64,000 bases of DNA from Streptomyces resistomycificus (GTDB lineage: Bacteria; Actinomycetota; Actinomycetes; Streptomycetales; Streptomycetaceae), in the NCBI RefSeq assembly GCF_001514265.1, contig NZ_KQ948988.1, positions 875,395 to 939,394 of the forward strand, in the 5' to 3' direction. Positions 43,898-54,124 of the stretch are shown piece by piece; the stretch's first letter is position 1, and the number at the start of each line of letters is the position of its first letter. The position numbers and the translations under genes are program-made. The notes below the pieces were generated by a model. That model did not search any database. It was not told the DNA's origin and saw only the letters and a list, made by a program, of their open reading frames with translations.

Positions 43898-44674
43898 TCA
43901 GACGTACAGCTCCCGCATCCGCACCGAGAGGCATGTCACACAGCCCTCGAGTTTCTCGAACTCGCTGATGTCCACCAGCACCGGCTCGTGGCCGAGGTCG
44001 GTGAGCAGCTCCGCGGTCTTCGGAGCGCTCGCCGCCATCAGCAGCTTGGCGCCGCCGAGCAGGACCACGTGCGCCCCCGACTCCTCCGGCACCGGCAGGA
44101 AGCGCGGGAACAGCGAGGGCGCGTCCAGCTGCGGGATGCGTCCGAGGACGGTCCCGTCGGGCAGCGCGGTCACCGCGGTCTTCAGATGCAGCACCTTGCT
44201 CACCGGCACCGCGACCACCCGGGCCCCGAGCGGCTCGAAGGCGGCCCGCAGCTGCTGCAGACCGGCCGCGTTGGTGCGGCCGCCCCGGCCGACGTAGATC
44301 GTGTCGCCGATCTTCAGTACGTCGCCGCCCTCCAGCGTGCCCGGCTCCCAGATCCAGTTGACCGAGCAGCCCAGACGGGCCACGGCCTCCTCGACCCCGA
44401 GGACCTCCTCGCGCCGCGACTCGGCGCCGGGCCGGGTGATCAGCGCGACGTTCTTGTACATGACGACGGTGTCCTCGACGAACACCGAGTCGGGGCAGTC
44501 GTCCTCCGGATCCACCTCGATCGTCTCCCAGCCGTGCGTGCGCAGGGCCCCGACATAGGCCTCCCACTGTTCGAGTGCGAGGTCGACGTCGACCTTCTCG
44601 CGCTCGATGTGCGTCACCAGGCCTTCGGCGAGGCGAGGGCTGGGGCGACGGACGAGGGCCTTCTTGCTGCGCAC
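43898..44674 (-). CDS. ddaH: Dimethylarginine dimethylaminohydrolase (DDAH)
   Basis: 258-residue guanidino-group-modifying enzyme that hydrolyses methylated arginines to citrulline and methylamines. Active-site features: FVEDTVV (about 65-71), EGGDVL (about 114-119), the histidine in KVLHLKTAV (about 163) and nucleophile Cys248 in GCVTCLSVRM near the C-terminus. Length equals bacterial DDAH. An arginine-deiminase function is less likely, since those are ~400 residues. GTG start at 44674 follows GGAG. The role in Streptomyces is not obvious; possibly nitrogen scavenging. Confidence 0.9.
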   Translation of the reverse strand: MRSKKALVRRPSPRLAEGLVTHIEREKVDVDLALEQWEAYVGALRTHGWETIEVDPEDDCPDSVFVEDTVVMYKNVALITRPGAESRREEVLGVEEAVARLGCSVNWIWEPGTLEGGDVLKIGDTIYVGRGGRTNAAGLQQLRAAFEPLGARVVAVPVSKVLHLKTAVTALPDGTVLGRIPQLDAPSLFPRFLPVPEESGAHVVLLGGAKLLMAASAPKTAELLTDLGHEPVLVDISEFEKLEGCVTCLSVRMRELYV

Positions 44675-44770
44675 GGGGATCTCCGGGTCGGTGGGACGGG
44701 TGCGGGACCTTCGTGGGGTACCCGGTCAGCCATCATGCAGCGCCGCTGCGCGCGGGCAAAACCCCCGGTG

Positions 44771-47026
<2,256 letters not shown>

Positions 47027-47036
47027 GCACCCGACG

Positions 47037-48659
47037 CTAGGCGGGATACCCGACAGCTTCTGGCGTGATTTCCTTCAGTTCTCCGTCCAGCATCAGCCAG
47101 CGCGTGATGCCGATCGACTCCAGGAAGGGCAGGTCGTGGCTGGCCACGATCAGCGCGCCTTCGTAGGACTCCAGGGCCGTGGTCAGCTGCCGCACGCTCG
47201 CCATGTCGAGGTTGTTGGTCGGCTCGTCGAGCATCAGCAGCTGCGGTGCGGGCTCCGCCAGCATCAGCGCGGCCAGTGCCGCCCGGAAGCGTTCGCCACC
47301 GGACAGCGTCCCCGCCCGCTGGTCGGCGCGGGCGCCCCGGAACAGGAAGCGGGCCAACCGGGCCCTGACCCGGTTGTTGGTGGCGCCGGGCGCGAACCGG
47401 GCCACGTTCTCGGCGACCGTCAGCTCGTCGTCCAGCACGTCGAGCCGCTGCGGCAGGAAACGCATCGGGACATGGGTCCTCGCCTCGCCCGAGACGGCCC
47501 CGAGCTCCCCGGCGATCGTGCGCAGCAGCGTGGTCTTGCCCGCGCCGTTGCGTCCGATCAGCGCGATCCGCTCTGGACCCCGCAGGTCGAAGCCGCCCTG
47601 GACACGAGCGCCGTACGCCAGTTCCAGGTCCAGGAGGGTCAGGACGGTCCGCCCCGGGGGTACGGCCGTGTACGGCAGGTCGACCCGGATCTCGTCGTCG
47701 TCCCGTACGGCGTCCACCGCCTCGTCGAGCCGCTCCTTCGCCTCGGCGAGCCGCTCCTCGTGCATGATGCGGTGTTTGCCCGCGGACTCCTGCGCCGCGC
47801 GCTTGCGTGCCCCCATGACGATCTTCGGCTCGCGCTTCTGGTCCCACATCTTCTGCCCGTACCGCTTACGGCGGGCCAACTTGACCTGCGCGTCAGCCAG
47901 TTCGCGCTTCTGCTTCTTGAGGTCCGACTCGGCGACCCGCACCATCCGCTCCGCGGCCTCCTGCTCGGTGGCGAGGGCCTCCTCGTAGGCGGAGAAGTTG
48001 CCGCCGTACCAGGTGACCTCCCCGGCGTGCAGATCGGCGATCTGGTCGACCAGGTCGAGGAGTTCGCGGTCGTGGCTGACCACGACCATGACCCCCGGCC
48101 AGGACGCGACGGCCGAGTACAGCCGCCTGCGCGCGTACAGGTCGAGGTTGTTGGTGGGTTCGTCGAGCAGCAGGACGTCCGGCCGGCGCAACAGCAGCGC
48201 CGCCAGCCGCAGGAGCACGGACTCGCCGCCCGACACCTCGCCGGTCGTCCGGTCCAGCTCGACGTGGCCGAGACCGAGTTCGCCGAGGGTGGCGAGCGCG
48301 CGCTCCTCGACGTCCCAGTCGTCGCCGACCGTCTCGAAGTGCTCCTCGGCCACGTCACCCGCCTCGATGGCGTGCAGCGCGGCCCGCCGGGCGGCGATGC
48401 CGAGCACCTCGTCGACCCGCAGTCCGGTGTCGAGTGTGACGTTCTGCGGGAGGTAGCCCACCTCGCCCGCCACCCGGACGGTGCCGTCGGCCGGGGCGAG
48501 CTCACCGGCGATCAGTTTCAACAGGGTCGACTTCCCGGACCCGTTGACGCCGACGAGGCCGGTCCGGCCGGGGCCGAACGCCACGTCGAGGTCTTCGAGG
48601 ACGGGGGTCCCGTCGGGCCACGCGAAAGCCAGGGAGGTGCAGGTGATGGAGGTAGACAT
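47037..48659 (-). CDS. ABC-F ATPase (ribosome protection/antibiotic resistance type)
   Basis: 540-residue soluble protein with two ATPase domains and no membrane segments. Walker A GVNGSGKSTL and GRNGAGKTTL; signatures VSGGESVLLRLAALLL and LSGGERFRAALAALML; Walker B LLLDEPTNNLDLYARR and LMLDEPTNNLDMASV. The linker (about 245-330) is a charged coiled-coil (RMVRVAESDLKKQKRELADAQ). In ARE ABC-Fs this arm reaches toward the peptidyl-transferase centre to displace drugs. The unusually long leader with a short reading frame fits drug-induced attenuation. Likely spectrum (lincosamide, macrolide, pleuromutilin) cannot be read. Confidence 0.93.
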   Translation of the reverse strand: MSTSITCTSLAFAWPDGTPVLEDLDVAFGPGRTGLVGVNGSGKSTLLKLIAGELAPADGTVRVAGEVGYLPQNVTLDTGLRVDEVLGIAARRAALHAIEAGDVAEEHFETVGDDWDVEERALATLGELGLGHVELDRTTGEVSGGESVLLRLAALLLRRPDVLLLDEPTNNLDLYARRRLYSAVASWPGVMVVVSHDRELLDLVDQIADLHAGEVTWYGGNFSAYEEALATEQEAAERMVRVAESDLKKQKRELADAQVKLARRKRYGQKMWDQKREPKIVMGARKRAAQESAGKHRIMHEERLAEAKERLDEAVDAVRDDDEIRVDLPYTAVPPGRTVLTLLDLELAYGARVQGGFDLRGPERIALIGRNGAGKTTLLRTIAGELGAVSGEARTHVPMRFLPQRLDVLDDELTVAENVARFAPGATNNRVRARLARFLFRGARADQRAGTLSGGERFRAALAALMLAEPAPQLLMLDEPTNNLDMASVRQLTTALESYEGALIVASHDLPFLESIGITRWLMLDGELKEITPEAVGYPA

Positions 48660-48830
48660 ACGGGTCTCCGCGGTTGCTTGATGCGGTCAGGGGCAAACGC
48701 GTATCGAGACACCTGCGACCGAAGGGAGAGGCCCCGGGAGCATGAGAGAAGCCCTGTTCCGGAGGACGGCTCGAACGCCGAGGTCGCACGCGACGCACAC
48801 ACCCCTCGGGTGTGTGACGTGGTGTCTCAG
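48660..48830 (-). promoter_or_regulatory. Putative attenuator leader of the ABC-F gene
   Basis: The ~300-base gap to the divergent gene holds, on the minus strand, a 9-bp hairpin CACACACCC-GAG-GGGTGTGTG (48796-48816), then an 18-codon frame from ATG 48743 to TGA 48687 (MLPGPLPSVAGVSIRVCP). GTCTC within that frame can pair with the GAGAC of the ABC-F ribosome binding site. This layout suits ribosome-mediated induction of an ABC-F gene, but ribosome binding for the short frame is weak. Confidence 0.45.
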
Positions 48831-48955
48831 GACCTCAGACGAGCAACGTCCTTCTCCAATCGACGGCAACAGGACCGTTGTCACCGTATGAACGGCCCTC
48901 GGGCGCTGTCAACGTATTTATCGCCGACCCCGATCCATCTCGCGAAGGAGACCCC

Positions 48956-49603
48956 GTGTCCATCGGCTCGCTCTCGCTCCCGGCCCGGCTGTGCCTGCTG
49001 GCCTGGGACACCGCCGAGACGGAGGTCACCGGCGCCGGCCGGCTGCCCCCGCTGGTCAGGGCCGGCGCCCTCGTCGAGCTCGCCCGGCGCGGTCTGCTCG
49101 TCGACGAGGACGGCATCGCCACGCCGGCCGACCTGGACTCCGGGACGGGGGACCCCGTCCTCGACGGGCTGCTCGAACTGGTCCGGGAGTCCCTGCCCCA
49201 CCGCTGGCGGACCTGGGTGACCCTGCGGGCGCGGATCACCCTGGACGCCGTACGCGAGCAGCTGGCCGCCGAGGGCTGCCTGCGCGCCGAAAAACGACGG
49301 GTGCTCGGGGTCTTCCCGACCGTGGAGTACGCACTGGACCGGCTCGCCGCCGTGGACGCGCTGCGTGCGGAGACCCGGGCGGTGCTGCTCGGGCCGGTGC
49401 CGGTCGCGGAGGTCTCCGAGCGGGACGCGGCCCTCGCCGTACTGGTGGACGCGGCGGGACCGGCGGGCGGCGACGGGCGCCGTGCGGATCAGGAGCGGGT
49501 CGAGGCGCTCATCGAACGGTGCGGCGTGCCGGCCGCCGTGCTGCGGACGGTCGTACGCGAGGTGCGTACGGCTACGACGGCGGCCGCGGCCCTGGCCGAC
49601 TGA
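48956..49603 (+). CDS. GPP34/GOLPH3-family protein
   Basis: 215-residue alpha-helical protein of the GPP34 family (SLSLPARLCLLAWDTAE; VRAGALVELARRGLLVDEDGIAT; LEYAL-like FPTVEYALDR). Eukaryotic GOLPH3 binds phosphoinositides and Golgi enzymes. Streptomyces carry many paralogues, a few described near developmental genes, and their function is unresolved. GTG start at 48956 with GAAGGAG at good spacing. Divergent from the ABC-F gene, ending at a strong terminator. Confidence 0.87.
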   Translation: MSIGSLSLPARLCLLAWDTAETEVTGAGRLPPLVRAGALVELARRGLLVDEDGIATPADLDSGTGDPVLDGLLELVRESLPHRWRTWVTLRARITLDAVREQLAAEGCLRAEKRRVLGVFPTVEYALDRLAAVDALRAETRAVLLGPVPVAEVSERDAALAVLVDAAGPAGGDGRRADQERVEALIERCGVPAAVLRTVVREVRTATTAAAALAD

Positions 49604-49642
49604 GGCGCACCGCCGGGAAGACCGCGGCCTCGGGCGGCCGAG

Positions 49643-49670
49643 CGCCCCTCGGCGCGGACGCCGAGGGGCG
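49643..49670 (+). terminator. Terminator after the GPP34 gene
   Basis: Perfect 12-bp stem CGCCCCTCGGCG / CGCCGAGGGGCG with a CGGA loop, nested in an outer GCGGCCTCG / CGAGGCCGC repeat. Confidence 0.8.
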
Positions 49671-49738
49671 AGCGAGGCCGCACGACCATGTCGGATTCCT
49701 GCCGGACCCCGCCCGGGGCGGCTGGTTGAGTGAGGCGC

Positions 49739-50575
49739 GTGACCCACCTGAGCACCCTCCGCCACCGCGCCCTCGCCTTCCGCTCCCTGCACGTGCCGGG
49801 CCGTCCGCTCGTCCTGCCCAACGCCTGGGACGCGGCCGGCGCCCGCGTCATCGAGGACGCCGGCGCCGCCGCGATCGCGACGACCAGCGCGGGTCTCGCC
49901 TGGGCCCTGGGCGCGGCCGACGGTGACACGCTGGACCGCGACCGGGCCCTCGCGGCGGTGGCGGCCATCGCCGGCGCGGTCGGCGTGCCCGTCAGCGCGG
50001 ACATCGAGAGCGGCTACGCGAAGGACCCGGCCGAGGTGGCCGACACCATCCGCGCCGTGCTGGCCGCGGGCGTGGTCGGCGTGAACATCGAGGACGCGCT
50101 GTACGGCGAGGAGGCGGGGGCGGGCCCGCTGCGGCCGGCCGCCGAGCAGGCCGACCGGATCGCCGCCGCTCGCGAGGCCGCCGACGCGCGGGGCGTACCC
50201 CTGTTCGTCAACGCCCGCATCGACACGTTCCTTCGCGGCGCCGGGGGAGTGGACCTCACCCTGGAGCGGGCCGCCGCCTTCCTCGCCGCGGGCGCCGACG
50301 GCATCTTCGTCCCCGGGGCCGTCGATCCGGAGACCGTGCGGCTGCTCGCCGACGGAGTGGACGGACCGCTGAACGTGATGGCCGGTCCCGGCGCACCGCC
50401 GGTCGCCGACCTGGCCGAGCTGGGCGTCGCCCGGGTCAGCGTCGGCTCGGGCATCGCGCAGGCCGCGCACGCCCTGGTCCGCCGCGCCGCACGGGAGCTG
50501 CTGGGCGCGGGCACGTACGACACGCTCGCGGACGGGATCGAGTACGGCGAGCTCAACGCGCTGCTGGGACGGTGA
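49739..50575 (+). CDS. PEP mutase / isocitrate lyase family protein
   Basis: 278-residue TIM-barrel protein of the PEP-mutase-like branch. Motifs: LVLPNAWDAAGARVIEDAG at the start, the metal-binding ADIESGYAKDP, GVNIEDAL, FVNARIDTFLRG and NVMAGPGAPPVADLAELG. Members include phosphonopyruvate hydrolase, oxaloacetate decarboxylase and 2-methylisocitrate lyase-like enzymes; no lyase KKCGH loop is seen, so a C-C or C-P lyase of unknown substrate is the safe call. GTG 49739 is used; GTG 49730 would add three residues. Confidence 0.87.
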   Translation: MTHLSTLRHRALAFRSLHVPGRPLVLPNAWDAAGARVIEDAGAAAIATTSAGLAWALGAADGDTLDRDRALAAVAAIAGAVGVPVSADIESGYAKDPAEVADTIRAVLAAGVVGVNIEDALYGEEAGAGPLRPAAEQADRIAAAREAADARGVPLFVNARIDTFLRGAGGVDLTLERAAAFLAAGADGIFVPGAVDPETVRLLADGVDGPLNVMAGPGAPPVADLAELGVARVSVGSGIAQAAHALVRRAARELLGAGTYDTLADGIEYGELNALLGR

Positions 50576-50587
50576 GACCGGCGGGGC

Positions 50588-51001
50588 TCAGGCGTCCCGC
50601 ATCAGTTCCGCCAGGTCGTGGTCCAGGTCGAGCTGGAGGTGCTCCAGACCGACCGGCACCAGCTCGCTGGTCGCCTCCAGGAACCGGCGCAGCTCGCCCG
50701 AGCGGACGTGCACGACGGCGGTGCCCTCGGGGGCGTGGAACTCCAGGACGGTGCGGTCGTACCCGTACGGACGCACCCGCACGTCGCCGTGGCCCTCGGA
50801 CTCCGTCAGGCCGGCGGTGAGGAGTTCACGGCTGAAGGTCCAGCAGACCTCCACGCCCTCCAGGGTGGCCGGGGCCGGGAAGGTCATGCGGACGGCGAAC
50901 GGGTCACGCCGGTCGTAGTGCAGCGTGGCGGGAATGCTCGGCATCCGCGGCGCGGCGGCGACGAGACGGGCCTCGACGGGCTGCTCGATGACGATGGACA
51001 A
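50588..51001 (-). CDS. ssgD: SsgA-like sporulation/cell-division protein (SsgD-like)
   Basis: 137-residue SALP, the usual length of the family. Matches to family hallmarks: LHYDRRDPFAVRMTF, WTFSRELLTAGL, GHGDVRVRPYG and LDLDHDLAELMRD at the end. SALPs control septum site choice, spore-wall assembly or peptidoglycan maintenance in sporulating actinomycetes. I take the TTG start at 51001 (GGGAG upstream), since longer forms add a poorly conserved basic leader. Gene order (ABC-F, GPP34, ssgD, nfi) suggests SsgD. A BldD-box-like site lies 98 bases upstream. Confidence 0.87.
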   Translation of the reverse strand: MSIVIEQPVEARLVAAAPRMPSIPATLHYDRRDPFAVRMTFPAPATLEGVEVCWTFSRELLTAGLTESEGHGDVRVRPYGYDRTVLEFHAPEGTAVVHVRSGELRRFLEATSELVPVGLEHLQLDLDHDLAELMRDA

Positions 51002-51098
51002 CGCCTTGCTCCCTTGTGACGGCGGGACGGACTTCCGGGGATGAGGCCGGGCACTGGAAGAGACGTCGGAACGAGCCAATCCGTGCACACCTTTGTCG

Positions 51099-51114
51099 AG
51101 TGACCTCTGTCACC
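51099..51114. promoter_or_regulatory. BldD-box-like site upstream of ssgD
   Basis: AGTGA-CCTCTG-TCACC matches the AGTGA(N)mTCACC consensus of the developmental repressor BldD exactly in both half-sites. It lies 98-113 bases before the TTG start. Confidence 0.55.
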
Positions 51115-51244
51115 GTGTTCATTCACGGGAGAGGCCGGAGTCTTCTCCCGTGGCGTGAACGGCACTTGTGGCGCGCGGGACGGCTGGGACGGGCGGACCC
51201 GGCGGTCTGGACGGCACCTGGGCGGTGGGCTAGCTTCGCCCGCC

Positions 51245-52357
51245 ATGAGGCGCTTGGGGAACACGCGACGCACGAGACGGCCGGGACGGACCGGGCAGGC
51301 GGTGGGCGCGGGGGTGGCGTGCGCGGCGGCGCTGGCCGCCCTGACCGCCGTACCGGCACAGGCACACGAGCCGGGGCACCGGGCGCCGCACTGGGCGGCG
51401 AAGGACACCGGCAGTTCCGGCGTGCGGCTGCGCGGGCTCGCCGCCGTCAGCCGGGACACCGCCTGGGTGGCCGGCACCCAGGGCACCGTGCTGCGCACCA
51501 CCGACGGCGGGGCGAGCTGGCGGAACGTCTCACCCCCGGGCGCCGGTGAGCTGCAGTTCCGGGACATCGAGGCGTTCGACGCGCGCCGCGCGGTGGTGCT
51601 GGCCATCGGCGAGGGCGAGGCGTCCCGCGTCTACCGGACCGACGACGGCGGGGCGAGCTGGACGGAGTCCTTCCGCAACACCGACGCGAAGGCCTTCTAC
51701 GACTGCCTCACCTTCTTCGACCGCCGCCACGGCCTCGCCATGAGCGACCCCGTGGGCGGGAGGTTCCGCATCCTGTCGACCGCCGACGGCGGCCGCTCCT
51801 GGAAGGTGCTGCCCGACGCCGGCATGCCGCCCGCGCTGGACGGCGAGGCAGGGTTCGCGGCGAGCGGCCAGTGCCTGGTCTCCGCGGGCTCCCGGGACGT
51901 CTGGCTGGCCACCGGCGGGGCCGCACGCGCGCGTGTCCTGCACTCCGCCGACCGAGGGCTGACCTGGACGGTCTCGGACGCGCCGATCCCGGCGGGCGAT
52001 CCGGCCCGCGGTGTCTTCGCGCTCGCCTTCCGCGACCGCGCGCACGGCCTGGCGGTCGGCGGCGACTACCGCCCGGACCAGTCCTCCGCGCGGCCTGCGG
52101 CCCGCAGCACCGACGGCGGCCGCACCTGGCGGCCTGCCGACCGGCCGCCGCCCGCCTACCGCTCCGGCGTCGCCTGGCTCCCGCACAGCCGAACCGCCGC
52201 CCTCGCGGTCGGCCCCACCGGAACGGACCTGACGACGGACGGCGGCCGCACCTGGCGGACCGTGGACACCGGCTCCTACGACACCGTCGACTGCACGCCC
52301 GACCTGGGCTGCTGGGCATCCGGCGAGCAGGGACGCGTGGCCCGCCTGGAGAGCTGA
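51245..52357 (+). CDS. Secreted BNR/YCF48-like beta-propeller protein
   Basis: 370-residue exoprotein. Basic n-region (RRLGNTRRTRRPGR), hydrophobic core and AQA-H cleavage near residue 40. The mature part is a propeller with Asp-box/YCF48 repeats: TTDGGASWRNVS, TDDGGASWTES, STADGGRSWKVL, SADRGLTWTVS, STDGGRTWRPA and TTDGGRTWRTV. Often annotated as oxidoreductase, but I see no cofactor motif; sialidase-like or binding roles are equally possible. TAGCTT precedes the ATG by eight bases with no ribosome binding site, so the mRNA may be leaderless. Confidence 0.85.
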   Translation: MRRLGNTRRTRRPGRTGQAVGAGVACAAALAALTAVPAQAHEPGHRAPHWAAKDTGSSGVRLRGLAAVSRDTAWVAGTQGTVLRTTDGGASWRNVSPPGAGELQFRDIEAFDARRAVVLAIGEGEASRVYRTDDGGASWTESFRNTDAKAFYDCLTFFDRRHGLAMSDPVGGRFRILSTADGGRSWKVLPDAGMPPALDGEAGFAASGQCLVSAGSRDVWLATGGAARARVLHSADRGLTWTVSDAPIPAGDPARGVFALAFRDRAHGLAVGGDYRPDQSSARPAARSTDGGRTWRPADRPPPAYRSGVAWLPHSRTAALAVGPTGTDLTTDGGRTWRTVDTGSYDTVDCTPDLGCWASGEQGRVARLES

Positions 52358-52427
52358 CCCGCTCGGTGTGCCACATGGGACCTGAATGCGGGTACCCGTT
52401 CACCGACCGTGAGAGGAGTGAACGGAC

Positions 52428-52760
52428 ATGCCACGTGGTTCCAGCCCCAAGCGGGAACGCCAGTACGAGCACATCAAGGAGAGCGCCGAGGACCGGGGCG
52501 AGAGCACCGGCCGCGCCAAGGAGATCGCCGCGCGGACGGTCAACAAGGAACGCGCCCGGTCCGGCGAGTCGAAGACCGCCGGCCGCACCTCGACCCAGGA
52601 CATGTCGTCCGGCAAGCGGGGCGGTCAGCGGTCCGGCAAGGGCTCCCAGGGACCGACGTACGACCAGCTCTACCAGGAGGCCAAGCAGCGCGGCATCCAG
52701 GGCCGTTCGGACATGAACAAGTCCCAGCTGCGACGGGCGCTGGACAACAAGAAGAGCTGA
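52428..52760 (+). CDS. Small basic protein with Rho-N-like C-terminus
   Basis: 110-residue highly charged protein. The first 75 residues are hydrophilic, Ser/Arg/Lys/Gly-rich and probably disordered (KRERQYEHIKESAEDRGES). The last 30 (TYDQLYQEAKQRGIQGRSDMNKSQLRRAL) resemble the Rho-N/SAP-like helical nucleic-acid-binding motif. Similar proteins are called plasmid-stabilisation or DUF proteins in Streptomyces. Nucleic-acid binding is an inference. GAGAGGAG lies ahead of the ATG. Confidence 0.82.
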   Translation: MPRGSSPKRERQYEHIKESAEDRGESTGRAKEIAARTVNKERARSGESKTAGRTSTQDMSSGKRGGQRSGKGSQGPTYDQLYQEAKQRGIQGRSDMNKSQLRRALDNKKS

Positions 52761-52778
52761 GCCGAGCCCGGGCGCCGT

Positions 52779-53075
52779 TCAGCCGGCGGTCTCCCGGTAC
52801 CGCTCCAGCCCGGGGGCGGTCTTGGTCGCCTCGAACTCGGTGATGCGGTACTCGCACACCCCGGCGGTGACGAACGGGTCGCCCGCGGCGATCGCCTCGA
52901 TCCCCGCGCGGTCCTCCGCGACGGCGATGATCACCCCGCCGTCGCGGGGGCTCTTGCGTCCGGACGCCAGGAAGACCCCCTGCGCGTACTGCTCGTCGAG
53001 CCAGGTGACATGGTCTGCCACCACGGCGTCGACGGCATCGAGCGGGGCGGTGTAGGTCAGCTCCATCACGAACAT
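52779..53075 (-). CDS. YciI-family protein
   Basis: 98-residue single-domain dimeric alpha/beta-barrel protein (FVMELTYTAPLDAVDAVVADHVTWLDEQYAQG; GDPFVTAGVCEYRITEF). The conserved His-Asp pair of YciI is represented by DHVTWLD and DPF. Function of the family is largely unknown; some members are dehalogenase- or muconolactone-isomerase-like. A TAGTCT -10 element lies close to the ATG. Divergent from nfi across 50 bases with back-to-back promoters. Confidence 0.85.
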   Translation of the reverse strand: MFVMELTYTAPLDAVDAVVADHVTWLDEQYAQGVFLASGRKSPRDGGVIIAVAEDRAGIEAIAAGDPFVTAGVCEYRITEFEATKTAPGLERYRETAG

Positions 53076-53125
53076 GATCGCGAGACTACGCCGTCCGGGC
53101 GACGGACCGTAGGCTCGGGCCCATC

Positions 53126-53815
53126 ATGACGACCGTACGCATTCCCGCGGGCTGGCCCGCCACCGAGGAGCAGGCCCGCGCAGTCCAGGACGAGTTGCGC
53201 GAGCGCGTGGTGCTCGACGAGCAGGGGCCGCCGCCCGGCACCGGCCATGTCACCGGTGTCGACGTGGCCTACGACGACGACCACGACCTGGTCGTGGCGG
53301 CCGCCGTGGTGCTGGACGCGGCGAGCCTCGAGGTCGTCGCCGAGACGACGGCGGTCGGCCGGATCTCCTTCCCCTACGTGCCGGGACTGCTCGCCTTCCG
53401 TGAGATCCCGACGGTCCTCGCGGCCCTCGAAGCCCTGCCCTGCCCGCCCGGCCTGGTGGTCTGCGACGGCTACGGTCTCGCGCACCCGCGCCGCTTCGGC
53501 CTCGCCAGCCACCTCGGCGTCCTGACCGGCCTGCCCACGATCGGCGTCGCCAAGAACCCCTTCACCTTCACCTACGACGATCCCGCCACCCCGCGCGGCA
53601 ATGCGGCTCCCCTCCTCGCCGACGCCGAGGAGGTCGGCCGCGCGCTGCGCACCCGGGACGCGGTCAAGCCGGTCTTCGTGTCCGTCGGCCACCGGGTGAG
53701 CCTCGACAACGCCTGCGCCCACACCCTCGCCCTGACCCCCGACTACCGCCTGCCCGAGACGACCCGCAGGGCCGACTCCCTGTGCCGCAGGGCGCTGCGG
53801 GAGGCGACGCCTTGA
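53126..53815 (+). CDS. nfi: Endonuclease V (deoxyinosine 3' endonuclease)
   Basis: 229-residue repair nuclease that nicks DNA 3' to deaminated bases such as hypoxanthine. Motifs: TGVDVAYDDD with a catalytic aspartate (about 43-52), YVPGLLAFREIP (about 88-99), VVCDGYGLAHPRRFGLASHLG (about 112) with the second acidic residue, and GVAKNPF. The start at 53126 lies ten bases after TAGGCT, probably a short-leader or leaderless transcript. Confidence 0.93.
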   Translation: MTTVRIPAGWPATEEQARAVQDELRERVVLDEQGPPPGTGHVTGVDVAYDDDHDLVVAAAVVLDAASLEVVAETTAVGRISFPYVPGLLAFREIPTVLAALEALPCPPGLVVCDGYGLAHPRRFGLASHLGVLTGLPTIGVAKNPFTFTYDDPATPRGNAAPLLADAEEVGRALRTRDAVKPVFVSVGHRVSLDNACAHTLALTPDYRLPETTRRADSLCRRALREATP

Positions 53816-53837
53816 GCGAGCCGCCCCGGTACCCGGC

Positions 53838-53876
53838 CTGAGTACCTGGTCTGAGTACCTCGTCTGAGTATCCGTA
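53838..53876 (+). repeat. Three tandem 13-base repeats
   Basis: CTGAGTACCTGGT, CTGAGTACCTCGT and CTGAGTATCCGTA follow without spacing, 41 bases upstream of the small membrane protein gene. They probably overlap its promoter and could be activator or sigma-factor sites. Confidence 0.75.
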
Positions 53877-53916
53877 CGGATGTGGGGGCGGCCGCCCGCT
53901 CGGCAGGCTGTGCCGC

Positions 53917-54063
53917 ATGACCTCGCACCGCTACCCGAAGCCCCTCGCCGACCCCGACCGGCCCGTGGAGCGTGCCGTGACGGCCGCCCTGGTCCTCGCC
54001 GTGCTCGCGGCGCTCGCCTGGATCGTCGGAATGATCTACACGGTCACCCTGTGGCAGCTGTAG
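53917..54063 (+). CDS. 48-residue single-pass membrane protein
   Basis: Short gene below most length cut-offs. The protein has a hydrophilic start (SHRYPKPLADPDRPVERAV), one clear transmembrane helix (about residues 22-42: AALVLAVLAALAWIVGMIY) and ends TVTLWQL. Codon third positions are strongly GC-biased in this frame only. The tandem 13-base repeats lie just upstream, supporting a real promoter. No recognisable family; Streptomyces genomes hold many such small membrane peptides. The ribosome binding site is weak, so a leaderless or short-leader transcript is possible. Confidence 0.7.
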   Translation: MTSHRYPKPLADPDRPVERAVTAALVLAVLAALAWIVGMIYTVTLWQL

Positions 54064-54124
54064 GGCCTGCCTGACGCGTCCTCGTCCGTCCGGTGGACGG
54101 GAACGCGTCACGCCCGGGCTCGGT

